This document shows, one piece after another, positions 46,001-56,651 of a stretch of DNA of 64,000 nt. Under the pieces are notes generated by a model. It had not been told where the DNA came from, did not search any database, and worked only from the letters and a program-made list of their open reading frames with translations. Origin of the DNA: Ustulina deusta (lineage: Eukaryota; Ascomycota; Sordariomycetes; Xylariales; Xylariaceae). The DNA lies in NCBI GenBank assembly GCA_023159155.1, contig JAJNNX010000013.1, positions 434,001 through 498,000 on the forward strand. Direction: 5' to 3'. Position 1 is the first letter of the stretch. Every line of letters begins with the position of its first letter. The position numbers were made by a program, and so were the translations under genes.

Positions 46001-46776
46001 AGAAGGAGTACGAGGAAAAGAACAAAGAGAAGATTGCAGCTGTGCTCGAGAGACGACAAGCCGAGGCAAAACGCCGTGAGGAGCAACGACAACAGGCGCT
46101 TGCCAAAGAGAAAGAAAGACAGGAGAAGATCCGTAAAGAACGTGAAGAGATGGCGGCTAAGGAAAGAGTGCGTGACAAGGCAAGACAGGCCGAGGAGGAA
46201 GCTGAGTTAACTACCGATGAGGGGACGGGGGAGAAGGTCAAGCGGAAGCGGAAACCAAAGCCCCGAGCAGAAGACCAGGCCAAGAGTCGCTCACAGAAGA
46301 AGAAAGTTAAGCGGGATGAGGAAGAGGAATCCGACGATGAGAGCCAACCCAAGAAGAAACGGAAACTGGCCAGGAAGGATAACAAACAGTACAAGTCTGC
46401 AGAAATCGTTGTGGACAGCTCAGATGAAGGTGATGATGATGATGATGACGCTCTCGAGCGTGCTGAGAGAGCTATCGAGAATCGCAGTTCACCACTTTCT
46501 GATATCGATGCTGCTTCCAAGACGGACGGAGCAGAAGGTCATATGGATATAGATGAGACTGCTAACCAGGATGAAGAGGAAGAGGAGCAGGCTGCTACAC
46601 GAACTACCTCGAAACGTGCCAGGCGGGGTAGGGTTTTGGATGACAGTGATGAAGATGACGAGGAAGGAGTAGGAAGCGCAGCCAGGGTCGCAGCAAGTGG
46701 CCACTCTGGTGCCGATAGCGAAGGCGATGCCGCCGACACCAGCATGGTTGATGCAGGCGACAATAATGATGATTAG
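43048..46776 (+). CDS. CTR9: CTR9, TPR subunit of the Paf1 transcription elongation complex
   Basis: Two exons (plus): 43048-45669 and 45730-46776, giving 1222 aa. Ctr9 is the TPR scaffold of the RNA polymerase II-bound Paf1 complex, needed for H2B ubiquitylation, H3K4 methylation and elongation. The protein opens with a short Ala/Asn-rich leader, then IEVPVQEDDDFINVEIDL. TPR-type helical repeats run from about 90 to 960 (for example ALMGKARALYGLGNYKDAL). The 60-nt intron (GTATGG donor, GCTAAC branch, AAG acceptor) joins SYAKK to ALEVSSEQVHFKFNVAF, a conserved family sequence. The last 250 residues are Lys/Arg/Glu-rich and then acidic, with Ser-Asp-Glu runs that are probable CK2 sites. The start is chosen at 43048 because it has a good context (gccATGGcg) and homologues begin close by. 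Confidence 0.94.
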
Positions 46777-47682
46777 ATTGTACAATACAGAACAGGAAGC
46801 TCTGGCAGTTCCCCGAAGTCGGGCTACAATTCGCTTCGTCTCCGAAGATACTTTCATCGTGCTTGTTTAACTAAAATATCTAGGCTAGGCGCTGGAGGCA
46901 GCGGCTTGGGTTAAAATAGTATATTAGCAGTTCTCCAGTTACTGGGACCGAGCATAATAAGAAAACCAGAATCAAGACTTTTCTCCTCACTTGCAAAACG
47001 GGAGGGATGGAGCATACCCCTGTTACCGGCGACTGCGCAAATGACAGTCTGCATATAGAATACTTCAGGCCTTTAGACAAACTTCGCTGCTTCGAGCTCA
47101 ATTATCCTACTCTCGTCCCATAGTACAGTGTCGCTAGTTCATCCTATGCCGCCAGCGAGATGCTAGGTATCGCAATGGGGTAAATGAGTCAGATAGCTTT
47201 GTTGCCATGAAAGTTAAACAACTGGACATATGCACCGGATGTCTTACACGACTTTCGATGGAGCTAACAAAAAGGTTTCTCGTCCCGGTACCTCATGGTA
47301 ACAAAGGGCTAGAACCTATCTCGTCTCTTTCTGTCTTTCAAAAATTACTCTCCCATCTCAGCTTTATACAAACGAGGAACTAATATCGGACCGAGGAGAT
47401 CACAAAGCTGCTTTGTACCAGCGCCGGAGGACATACAAGAGCCGACTATCATTGATGAAGAAAAATAAAAACCCCGCTTCGAAATGTCGAGTTTTTACTC
47501 CGTTCCACGAAATAGAAGGAATACGGGGCACCTGCACTTCTTTCTAATATCATCTAACTTAGATATATATATATAAGTCTACGTCCACGGTTAATCAAGG
47601 CGTGCTTTCTTTATTATTATTGTTATAAAATTTTTTTTCGGGGTTTCACTGCAACAACGGACGGACGGCAGAAAAAGACACG
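46777..47682. other. Intergenic downstream of CTR9
   Basis: About 900 bp, no gene recognised. A/T-rich, with a T-rich segment near 47615-47645. Confidence 0.6.
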
Positions 47683-47898
47683 ATGTGCACGAAGACAACT
47701 CTCTACTTCCAGGGCATGTGCCACAGTCGGAGAACACACGAGTATGACACGACAGACTGCGAGGTCAAGGGCGCGGCTGCTTGCCCTTATTTGGTCGACG
47801 GTGGCGTCCTGGAGACGGGGCTCGACTGTGTGCTGTGTCGGCCTAGACGGAGGGGGAGGGGGCTGTCGAGGGGTCGACGAGACGGAGGGCTGGAATAA
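47683..47898 (+). CDS. Possible small Cys-rich protein, 71 aa
   Basis: A short single-exon frame starting MCTKTTLYFQGMCHSRRTHEYD. Six cysteines (residues 2, 13, 26, 34, 49 and 52) precede a basic Arg-rich tail. Many filamentous fungi encode small uncharacterised proteins that begin Met-Cys-x-x-Thr and carry scattered Cys/His, and this frame fits that look. It has no signal peptide or other domain. It is short and the overlapping frames are also open, so it may be chance. Function unknown. Confidence 0.35.
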   Translation: MCTKTTLYFQGMCHSRRTHEYDTTDCEVKGAAACPYLVDGGVLETGLDCVLCRPRRRGRGLSRGRRDGGLE

Positions 47899-48541
47899 AT
47901 CAATCAGACGCGTCGAGGGGCTGTTGACCTGGAGAAAAGAAGAAAAGAAAAAAAAAAAAGACGGGTTGCTAGGGTATGGATTGGCGGGTGTCTTGGGGCC
48001 CGGGAATGCAATCGCTTTTTTGTTGAAAATCATTTCACACTTTGAGTCTTCACGTTGTATTGTATCATGTATATATATATATATATACCTTGACTATATT
48101 GAAATGCTGCTTTGCTGAGAGGATTGGTAGGGCTGTAGTTTTTCTTTTCATCGGAATGATCTGAATTCGGTTTCGCTAGAAAAGGGAAGAAAGCGGGAAG
48201 TGGCACGGAATGTGGAAATGTTGTCGTCGCCTAGCGCGAACGGGATAATTGAGAAATAAATGTACGTCTCTCCTTCGTTGTGGGTATATACAAATATAGA
48301 CGTGACTTTTACATACATGCATGGCGGGTAGGCCGCATGATAAATATACAGAACGATGGTGTTAGAGGCTATATAACCCATGTTCCCGATGGGTTATCTA
48401 GAGGTACCGGTCTTTCCCCCCCCCCCCCCCTGAGTTGAGCTGGCCTAGCTAGTGTCGACGCCGGACTCTCCCGGCCCCGGCTTAAGCGCTTATGCCCGCG
48501 AGGTTATTGGTGTTGACGGCCCGGCGATATATCCCGCCAGT
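47899..48541. other. Intergenic with AT repeat and poly-C tract
   Basis: No gene. It contains an A13-type tract near 47947-47960, a TA dinucleotide run at about 48069-48088 and a C15 homopolymer at 48416-48430. The latter lies about 110 bp beyond the stop of the minus-strand HD gene, so it would be G15 on that transcript's strand if transcribed. Confidence 0.7.
48416..48430. repeat. Poly-C homopolymer (15)
   Basis: Fifteen consecutive C. Such tracts are prone to length errors in assembly and in replication. Confidence 0.9.
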
Positions 48542-49399
48542 CTAATACACGCCGTGAACATTCCGCCTCGCGGGCGAGGTGACGTTGGGGTTGCCGCGGT
48601 CGAACAAGCGGTGGCCCACGGGGTTATAGCCGGGCACGAAGGCGACTCCCCACGGCTGTAGGAAGTTATCGTAGGTGGCGGCGGGCTTGGTGGCGGCGAT
48701 GTGAGTGAAGGCCCTGTTCGTGCCCTCTCCCAGGCCGTCGAGGGGAAACTCGGCCACGATGTTGTCGTAGTCGGCGACGGGGAACTTGGGGTGCGGCCCG
48801 GGGTAGTCCATGTTGATGCTCTCGACGATGAAGGCCACGTTGACCTCCTCGCTGAACAGCCCGATGTTGCTGGTGCCGTGCAGGGCAATCCCGTGCCAGA
48901 CGTTCTGGATCCGGCGCGGGCTCCACTCGCCCTTGACTCCGTTTTCTCTCAGGAAGTCGGCCGTGTATATGGCGGCGTCGACCTCGAAGCGCTTGTCACT
49001 ATAGCGGGCCCTCGTTAGTCATCACCGAGCCGCCTTCGGCATTACTGCAGTGTCCACGTACGTTGAGGTGAAGGGAGAATTGTCCCTCGTGTCCCAGCCG
49101 AGATCGTGCAGGAGGCAGGCCACGGCATGAGCCTCGACGTCGATCTTGGCAGCCAGCGTCGCGTTGTTGTGGATGGTGGCGGCGCCGTAGAGCCATGTTC
49201 GGTAGACGTGGCGAATGAGGAAGGGCTCGAAGTTGTCCTCCATGAGCTTGCGGGCCTTCTGGACTAGGGGCGTGTCGATGACCTGGACTCCGGCAATGGT
49301 AGTATAGGGCACCGTCGCGTTGCCCGAGCAGCTCTTTTTCGGTGCAGCGGCCACAGAGGCTGCGAGGGCCAGAACGGACGTGATGCTGGAGAATTTCAT
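48542..49399 (-). CDS. Secreted HD-domain hydrolase, cyanamide hydratase-like
   Basis: Two exons (minus): 49399-49062 and 48998-48542, giving 264 aa. The splice (GTACGT donor, TAG acceptor, 63-nt intron) joins SPFTST to DKRFEVDAAIY. The first 19 residues (MKFSSITSVLALAASVAAA) are a typical fungal signal peptide with a cleavage site near A19-P20. The mature part has HD-superfamily metal ligands: H64 (IRHVYRTW), H91, and the paired H98-D99 in CLLHDLGWD. Later conserved blocks are WHGIALHGTSNIG and DNFLQPWG. The closest family I recognise is the DDI2/3-type cyanamide hydratase group, which has few secreted members. Substrate unknown. Convergent with CTR9. Confidence 0.82.
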
Positions 49400-51772
49400 C
49401 TTGGCTCTGGCTCTGGCTCAGGCTCAGGTTGGATCGATAGACGAGACGAAGACACGAGGAGACGAGATGGGAGCTGATGGGATTTGGGAGCCATGGCTCG
49501 AGATATATATTTATCTCCTGTCCACACTACACCACAGTGTTTTTTCTTCTTCTTCTTCTTTTTTTTTCCACATCTTAGTGATGAAGTACCTCGATGACAA
49601 TGCTCACACCCAGTTGTTTCCATGTCCAGTTTTGCGGCATCTTGAATCTGACTGTAGGCACTTGCTTGCAAGGTTTGTTGGATTTGGAATGACAGTTCGT
49701 CTCCCTGCAATGTAATACCCGCCATATGACAATAATACCCGATTACATACGGCGCAATGCCAAGGGATAGTATCGGTTTGTCCTAAAGAGTGGTGGTGCG
49801 TGCTTTGTCGGATGCATTTATTTGGATTATTACTAAAAGTCCGAAGTCAGAGTCCGAAGTTGTCTTCAAGTGACCCAGTCTCCATACTTACACCAACTCG
49901 GCAAGATCCGGCGTTGTGAGATGCATGACAGCGGTACACCCGCACACGGGCCAATGATAGGTACACTCGATCGGCGGCACTCCAAATCATCTGGAACCCT
50001 GCAGCAGAATTTGATAATCAAGTCTCAGCCCCGGAACCCAGCTGGCGGTATTAGTGTTGACCCGCCGGCATTGACCTTGCAGATACGCCCTCACGCCTCG
50101 ACTCATCCTACGCTAATAGTCTTCTTCAGAGTACGTGCGTAATTTAAGCGACAAGCTGGTGGGAAATCCTTGTTACCTTATAACCAGTCTATATATGTAG
50201 TTGTGTATATGCTGTTGTTATCACCTATGTGCTAGTAATAGTGAGATGACGTTAATGTGGCTGAGAGAATACACATTTGATGGCAGTATCTTGATTACTC
50301 TCAGCGGCGAAAACACAGAGCGTAGTCTAGTCGCATACCTCTTACAGTAACGAACGTCTGCGGTGGCACGATTGCGTACCAATTCCATATTTTTGTAATT
50401 AACGCTCCGAGGTGAGATGCTGTGCCTCAAGAGTGCATCATTAGCCATGGCCTAGCAGAGTGTAAATATCTTTCACCGTTTGTGCCAAGCGCTTAGGTTA
50501 TATTAGTGTAATGAAATGATTACTTGAGGGGGGCCTATTCCCGCCCTCACACGTTGCAATTCTCACTAACATCAAAACTCTTCTCAGCTTGAATTAGGCA
50601 ATCCGCTGCAGTGTAGTGTACAGTAGTGTAGTGTTGCTTCAGTTCTTAATGGTCAAGAGATGTAAAATGATAGGTGCTGTGTGTTCCTAGTACTGCAAGT
50701 CCCGAAACTATACCTAATGCCTATACGACACGAGAGTCGGGAGAGTTGTGCTAAAAATACTCCAATGCGGAACCGGCTAATCCCGCTAATTGACAACTTC
50801 ACTTTGGTAACGAGGGATCTGGGGTACACTAAATAGGTAGTACCTATCTAGCCTTGTTGAGTTTTAGTGCCACTAGAGTCTCAGCTACAGATCTAAATAT
50901 ATTGGCAACTGCTAGATTCAGGAATCTAGGATGAGAGATTATACATTTGATTTCGTGTAAACAAATCCGCGCACACGTATATACACTTATCGGCCCCTAC
51001 TACAATCATACTAGCAAGACAGCACCACCGCTTCAGTTCAGTCCCCAAAAATGGGCCAAATCAAGGATCATGAACAAGTCAGCTATCAACGATATAAATC
51101 CAGAAGCTATTTTACTAGCACAATCAATTTAAACACTTGATATAGCTTCAACTGCCCAGTAGTGTTGGTTTTGGCAGGGTCATACAGTACTTGTCTATCC
51201 ATCCACATACCCATAGACTGGTATTACCGAGCCCAAGCGGTTTATATCTGGGTCGACTTCCCCGGGAGTAGAGTTTTTTCTTTCTTGCATATGAGATCCT
51301 GGAACTATACCTGTGACACAGGTTTCTGTGTCTTTTAGATGACTCTTGCTCACTCCAGTAACCTAGAAACAACAATTTTCAACCTGCCCGCTTTTGGTGC
51401 AATAACCTCAAGCGCAGTGATGTCGTAATATAATATTGGTTCCAGTACTTTAACCGATGAATGCCCACCAACCAACTCACCTGAAAGCCAGATAAAGATC
51501 GAAACGGCCATGATCGAAACTTAAATTAACAAAATTTACCTAAGTAATAAGACAGCTTCAATCTAGCCTATATGAGTTTATGATTGTTATTCCGAGCTAC
51601 CTAGTGGTATTATAACCGAGTCAGGCAAACTGCCTGCCTGCAACTTGTAATCCGAATCCACCTTTATCCCTAGTGCAAACTATCCGTAGAACTCCAAAAC
51701 CTTTCGGTTGTATGCCTTACAACATCATGCCATCACTCGTCATCGCGAATCGGGAGTACCTCGGGAGAAGTC
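49400..51772. other. Intergenic between HD protein and HSP104
   Basis: About 2.4 kb without a gene. Just upstream of the HD gene is a GGCTCT/GGCTCA hexamer array at about 49404-49430, then a CT-rich tract at 49541-49570. The remainder is AT-moderate with TAGGTA words and no recognisable product. Confidence 0.6.
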
Positions 51773-54550
51773 TTAATCGTAGATGTCCTCATCCATGTCC
51801 TCAGGTGCAATGTCTTCCACGGCATCTTCCTCATCGATCACCATATCTTCGTCCGAGCCGAGGTCACTGTCGGTATGGTTCGCGAGCACCTGGATCTTGT
51901 TATCAACAAGAGCAACCCTTGCCGTCTCTCCATCCTTAACGGCGCCACGGAGAATCAAGACTGCCAGGCGATTTAGGACCTCCTTCTCGATCAGTCGTTG
52001 GAGTGGTCGGGCACCGTAAGCGGGGGAATAACCTGCGCTGCCCAAGTAGTCCTTGACCTCGTCCGACACTTTAATTGTGACTGCGCGATTATTGTCTTCT
52101 AATCGTTTCTGAATCTCGCTCAGTCGGAGATCAACGATCTTGCGAATTTCGCGTCTAGTAAGACGGTTGAAGATAATGATTGAGTTGATTCGGTTGAGAA
52201 ACTCGGGGAGGAAGTAGTTGCGCAGCGAGTTCATGACAAGCTCGCGAGTTGCATCATCAATCTTGCCATCTCGGCCGGCAGGTCGAGCGAGAAACTCTGC
52301 ACCCAAGTTGGAAGTCATGACAACGATGCAGTTCTTAGCATCAACAACACGTCCTTGGCCATCGGTGATACGGCCGTCATCCATGAGCTGCAGGAGGACA
52401 GTTAATATCTCCTTGGCGGCCTTTTCTACTTCATCAAAGAGAAGGATAGAAAAAGGCTTTCGGCGCAAAGCCTCTGTAAGTTGACCGCCAGCATCATGTC
52501 CAACATACCCAGGAGGTGCTCCTATCATCCTACTGAGGGAGTGACGCTCCTGGTATTCGGACATGTCGAAGCGAATCATGGCCTTGGGGTCATCAAAGAG
52601 GAATTCGGCTAATGCTTTGGTAAGGAGAGTCTTGCCTGTACCTGAAGGGCCACTAAACAGGAAGCTAGGCGGCTGGTTCGGATTGCTAAGTCCTGATCGT
52701 TGTAGTCTTATGGCGTTTGATACTGCTTGGACTGCTTCCTTCTGTCCCACGACGGTCTTCCCGAGGACGCGTTCCATGTGAATCAGTTTCTCCTTCTCCG
52801 TGGTCTTGAGTCGCGTGACTGGAATGCCACTCCATCGAGATACGATCTCGTTGATCTGGTCAGGACCGACAATATCTGTTATCATCGAGTTACCAATATT
52901 GTCCGGGTTCTGACTGAGAGCGGCATCAGCAGCTGCTTTCTCCTTCTCGAGCCGCTTGATATTTTGTTCCTGCTCGGGAATCGCGTAGTATGTAAGGTCA
53001 GCGGCTCGAGCGTGGTCGCCTGATCGAGCAGCATCGTCTGCCTTGACCTTGAGCTGATCAAGCTTAACTTTTGCCTCCTGAATTTCTTTGCCACGCTTCC
53101 TTTCGCTCTCATACTTCTCGCGTAGAGGTCTCAATTCTTCCTCGACATTCTCTGCATCTTGCTTGGCAGTCTCGAGACGGGCTTTGGAAGCATCATCTTT
53201 CTCTCGAGACAAGGCATGAATCTCAATTCGCAATTGTCGTAACCGTCGATCGAGCGAGTCAATCACCTCTGGTTGAGATTCTCTGGCGACTCGAACGGCG
53301 GCAGCAGCCTCGTCGATAAGATCAACAGCAGAATCGGGAAGACGTCGGGAAGTAAGGTAACGGCCAGCGAGATTTGCAGCTGACACAAGGGCGCTGTCTG
53401 CAATAGTCACACCGTGGTGAACTTCGTACTTCTCCTTCAGGCCTCGCAGAATAGAGATGGTCTCGGGAATGGTGGGCTCCTTCACCAACACCTGTTGAAA
53501 CCGTCGTTCGAAGGCGGCGTCTTTTTCGATGTATTTTCGGTACTCGGCAAGGGTGGTGGCACCAATGCAATGGAGCTGACCACGCGCTAACATGGGCTTC
53601 AGGAGGTTAGCGGCGTCCATACCACCCTCGCCAGTTGATCCGGCACCCATCAGTAAATGAATCTCGTCGACGAAGAGGACGATCATTTCTTTGGACTCGG
53701 AGATTTCCCTTAAGACTCCCTTCATTCTCTCTTCGAATTCGCCGCGATACTTGCTTCCGGCTACGAGGGCACCGACATCTAGGGACATGAGTTTGCAAGC
53801 CGCAAGATTGTCCGGAACATCGCTGTTCACGATTCGCTGAGCTAGGCCTTCGACGACTGTCGTCTTACCAACACCAGGCTCACCAATCAAAACCGGGTTG
53901 TTCTTGGTTCGTCGTGAGAGAATACGAATCACTCGTCTAATTTCTTCTTCTCTCCCTATGACGGGGTCGATCTTGCCCTCCCTGGCCATAGCAGTCATGT
54001 CGATGGTGAATTTGGCCAAGTTCTCGTTGTCGTCCTCGGTGTCAGCGGTCCGCGAGTCCACTCGCTTCGTTCCACGAATGGCCACAACGGCATCCTGGAT
54101 GAGCTTAGGCTTAGGGACATTAGCTTCCTTCAGTGCATTCGCCACAGTAGGGTCCTCGGACAATGCGGTGATAAGATGGTCCACGGCGATGTAGCTGTCC
54201 TTTTGCGTCTTCTGCAGCTCGTTCGCCTTTCTCAAGACAGTTGACATGGATGGGGCCATAGACACAGTGTCAGGCGGCGGATTTTGGGATGGCAGGCGAA
54301 CTAATGTCTTTTTGAGGGCTCTATCAAAAGCCTGAGGATCGCCATGGGCCCTTTCCACTACTTGCCGCAAGAGACTTGTGGCGGGCGTGGGATTATTCTG
54401 TTGGTCCTTCGACAGGTCCGGAGGCGGATCTAGAAGTGAAATTGCTAGATGTATAGGGAGGAGTTGCGTGTGAGCGTATTGCTCGGCAAGGGCCATGGCA
54501 TCCTCCAAGGACTTCTTGCCCCGCTCTGTGAACTCCATTCGCGACGTCAT
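51773..54550 (-). CDS. HSP104: Heat shock protein HSP104 (ClpB-type disaggregase)
   Basis: Single exon, 925 aa, close to fungal Hsp104 length. This hexameric AAA+ ATPase threads aggregated proteins through its pore with Hsp70/Hsp40, giving thermotolerance and affecting prions. In order: N-terminal Clp domain (about 5-160), first AAA+ module with Walker A GEPGVGKT at 223-230, pore loop KYRG at 268-271 and Walker [11 protein letters not shown] at 291-300. The coiled-coil M-domain covers about 420-550. The second AAA+ module has Walker A GPSGTGKT at 634-641 and pore loop GYVG at 681-684, and an acidic tail ends DMDEDIYD. Starts at residue 1 or Met5 are both possible; Met5 begins the conserved MEFTERGKK. 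Two GAAGCTTC palindromes lie 437-474 bp upstream. Confidence 0.97.
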   Translation of the reverse strand: MTSRMEFTERGKKSLEDAMALAEQYAHTQLLPIHLAISLLDPPPDLSKDQQNNPTPATSLLRQVVERAHGDPQAFDRALKKTLVRLPSQNPPPDTVSMAPSMSTVLRKANELQKTQKDSYIAVDHLITALSEDPTVANALKEANVPKPKLIQDAVVAIRGTKRVDSRTADTEDDNENLAKFTIDMTAMAREGKIDPVIGREEEIRRVIRILSRRTKNNPVLIGEPGVGKTTVVEGLAQRIVNSDVPDNLAACKLMSLDVGALVAGSKYRGEFEERMKGVLREISESKEMIVLFVDEIHLLMGAGSTGEGGMDAANLLKPMLARGQLHCIGATTLAEYRKYIEKDAAFERRFQQVLVKEPTIPETISILRGLKEKYEVHHGVTIADSALVSAANLAGRYLTSRRLPDSAVDLIDEAAAAVRVARESQPEVIDSLDRRLRQLRIEIHALSREKDDASKARLETAKQDAENVEEELRPLREKYESERKRGKEIQEAKVKLDQLKVKADDAARSGDHARAADLTYYAIPEQEQNIKRLEKEKAAADAALSQNPDNIGNSMITDIVGPDQINEIVSRWSGIPVTRLKTTEKEKLIHMERVLGKTVVGQKEAVQAVSNAIRLQRSGLSNPNQPPSFLFSGPSGTGKTLLTKALAEFLFDDPKAMIRFDMSEYQERHSLSRMIGAPPGYVGHDAGGQLTEALRRKPFSILLFDEVEKAAKEILTVLLQLMDDGRITDGQGRVVDAKNCIVVMTSNLGAEFLARPAGRDGKIDDATRELVMNSLRNYFLPEFLNRINSIIIFNRLTRREIRKIVDLRLSEIQKRLEDNNRAVTIKVSDEVKDYLGSAGYSPAYGARPLQRLIEKEVLNRLAVLILRGAVKDGETARVALVDNKIQVLANHTDSDLGSDEDMVIDEEDAVEDIAPEDMDEDIYD

Positions 54551-55471
54551 CGTGTTGGCGGGCGAGTATGGAGTGTGTCGAGTGGTGAAATGGCGAGGGG
54601 ATAGAAAATAGGAATATAAAACAACGGCGGAAGCGAGAGAACTAGATTAGAATGTGGAGGGTTTGTGCGTGTACGTTTCGATGAAGCTGAACGTGGATTG
54701 CCTCCACACGACGTATTGTGGGCCAAAACGCCGTCACGGCAATGAGGGCGTTGGTTTGGTGTATATAATGTATTTGTTTGCTCAGTGAAGAGGAACGGGA
54801 TCAACGAGCAGAAATGAAGATGTCGAGTTGGATTTATCTTCAGCTGGAGTTGTGGGGAAGATCGGGGCAACGAACAAGAATGAAGCACGCATGATGTGAT
54901 GGCCGTGTGATGCGGGAAAGCCCCAGCCTTTTCTCGCAGCAAGAGCGACATCATTAGGCATCACTGCTAGCTTCACGTTGTTTGGAGAAGCTTCCACTCA
55001 ACTCACCATTGCCCTGGAAGCTTCGATGGCTGCAATGGGGCGAATACTGGGAGGGGAGTGCTTGGCTGGCAGCTGGAAACAGGCAGTTGGGTTACGTTCC
55101 CTGGAGTATTCCACTGTAAAACTTGTCTCACTGCAAGACATGCCCCACGTGGGACACTAAACCACTTAAGAAACAGGCTGAGCCGGGCCAGTACCAGGCT
55201 TTCTGACCCCTAAGCTCGGAACGTGCCGGACAAGTGCTACTTTACAGCACCCTACCGGGGATTATTGAGATCGAGGCTCGCCAGCTGCTGACACTTCTGG
55301 ATGGCTCTGGCAACAGAGCCGTCTCGAGCAGCTAGGTAGGTGCCCGTAGGTACCTAGATCGGCCGCGCATCAGGAAATTTCGAGTGACGAAAAGACGAGA
55401 AGACCGAGAGCTTCGTCGGCACCGAAGGGGGCTCAACGACCACAAACACACTTCTACGCCACGAACCCACC
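54551..55471. promoter_or_regulatory. Divergent promoter region of HSP104 and MHR1
   Basis: The 921 bp between the two start codons contain no other gene. The main visible signal is two GAAGCTTC palindromes at 54987-54994 and 55017-55024. Confidence 0.55.
54987..55024. promoter_or_regulatory. Pair of heat-shock-element-like palindromes
   Basis: GAAGCTTC at 54987-54994 and again at 55017-55024, 30 bp apart. Each matches the GAAnnTTC core bound by heat shock factor (Hsf1). Their position upstream of HSP104 makes a role in heat induction plausible. They are also about 450-480 bp upstream of MHR1. A complete three-unit element is not evident, so this is inference. Confidence 0.5.
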
Positions 55472-56374
55472 ATGGCGATGCGAACGAGTCCGATAATAGC
55501 CCAATTGGGCAAGCTGTCGATCGGCAGCACGACCTCGAGAACCAGCATCCGACTCGCGCACACGACGAAGCGGAGGAAGGGCGAGCGCATCGAGCCGAGT
55601 TTCGAGCCCGGCCACGGCGAGAAGATCTTCGTCTTCAACCACTTCTTAGACGGGATGACGGTATACTCGCACAACCCCGTGCTCAAGGTACATTCGTTCC
55701 CTCCTGGTTTCTCCACTCCTTCCTGTCCACCCGTCACTCGACCAACAACCATCCAACACGGGAGACAGAAAGAGAAGAAAGAAAAAACCAGGGCAGGTAG
55801 TTAGTTTTACTAACCACTGCGTCTCGAAATGAAACAGCAAAACCGTGCGTTCGAACAGATCCCCTTCAACGGGAAGAAGCTCCGGCCCGCGAAGCTGCGC
55901 AAGGACTACTGGCGGCCGATGGCGATGATCCAGTTCCCGGACGGCCAGGGGGAGGTGGGCCGCAGCGTGTTCCAGCGGCTGCGGGAGTGCAAGAAGCTGC
56001 ACGAGTACGCGTGGGGCGACGACGTGTTGTACGGCAAGGACGGGCGGACGCTGACGACGCGCCAGCGCGGCCGCCGCCTCAACGACCAGCGCGCCAACAC
56101 CATCGCCGACATGGCCGCCGTGCTGGGCGGGCTCGGCAAGGGCAACAAGATCGTGGTGGAAGGTGCCGCCGAAGGGGAGAGCGTGCCGGCTGTAAGTGAC
56201 GAGGGCAAGACACTTCTCCAGGCCACCGTCTGGTGGGCCGACGCCCTCGATCGGAATTACGCCAGGAAGTGGACCAAGAACGTCACACATGAGCTCTTCG
56301 AGCAGGCGGCCCTCGAACCGGCCGCGACGAGCCTAGTAAGCAGGGAGAGCGAATCACAGAGAGCAGCGGCCTAG
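55472..56374 (+). CDS. MHR1: MHR1/mL67, mitochondrial recombination and large-subunit protein
   Basis: Two exons (plus): 55472-55687 and 55838-56374, giving 250 aa. The family (PF12829) includes yeast Mhr1, which pairs homologous DNA in mitochondria and is also mitoribosomal protein mL67. The conserved core FVFNHFLDGMTVYSHNPVLK ends exon 1 and continues in exon 2 as QNRAFEQIPFNGKKLRPAKLRKDYWRP. The intron is 55688-55837 (GTACAT donor, CTAAC branch, CAG acceptor). The N-terminus is rich in Ser, Thr and Arg with few acids, as in a mitochondrial targeting sequence. A WWADALDRNYARKW block follows near residue 205, then a polar tail. Divergent with HSP104, convergent with the sulfotransferase-like gene. 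Confidence 0.93.
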
Positions 56375-56651
56375 TTGGTCGCAGAGCAAGAGCTTACGAA
56401 AACGGTTATAAATGTCTATTTATTGCTGGCAGGCAAACAAAACCTGCTTCTTATCACAGCCCCCAAGAGCTGAGTGTACCCGTCACCATCTCCCTCTTAC
56501 TATGTATACTTTGAGAGAGGTTGGGGCGAAAGTTGCTACTACTTGTAATATAGTGTAGCAAGTCATATACGTATGTACCATAGACCATCATCAAAGGCCA
56601 GCAAACACGCACAACATTGCCCTCTTGAGCTATATCTAGCGGGAACACGGA

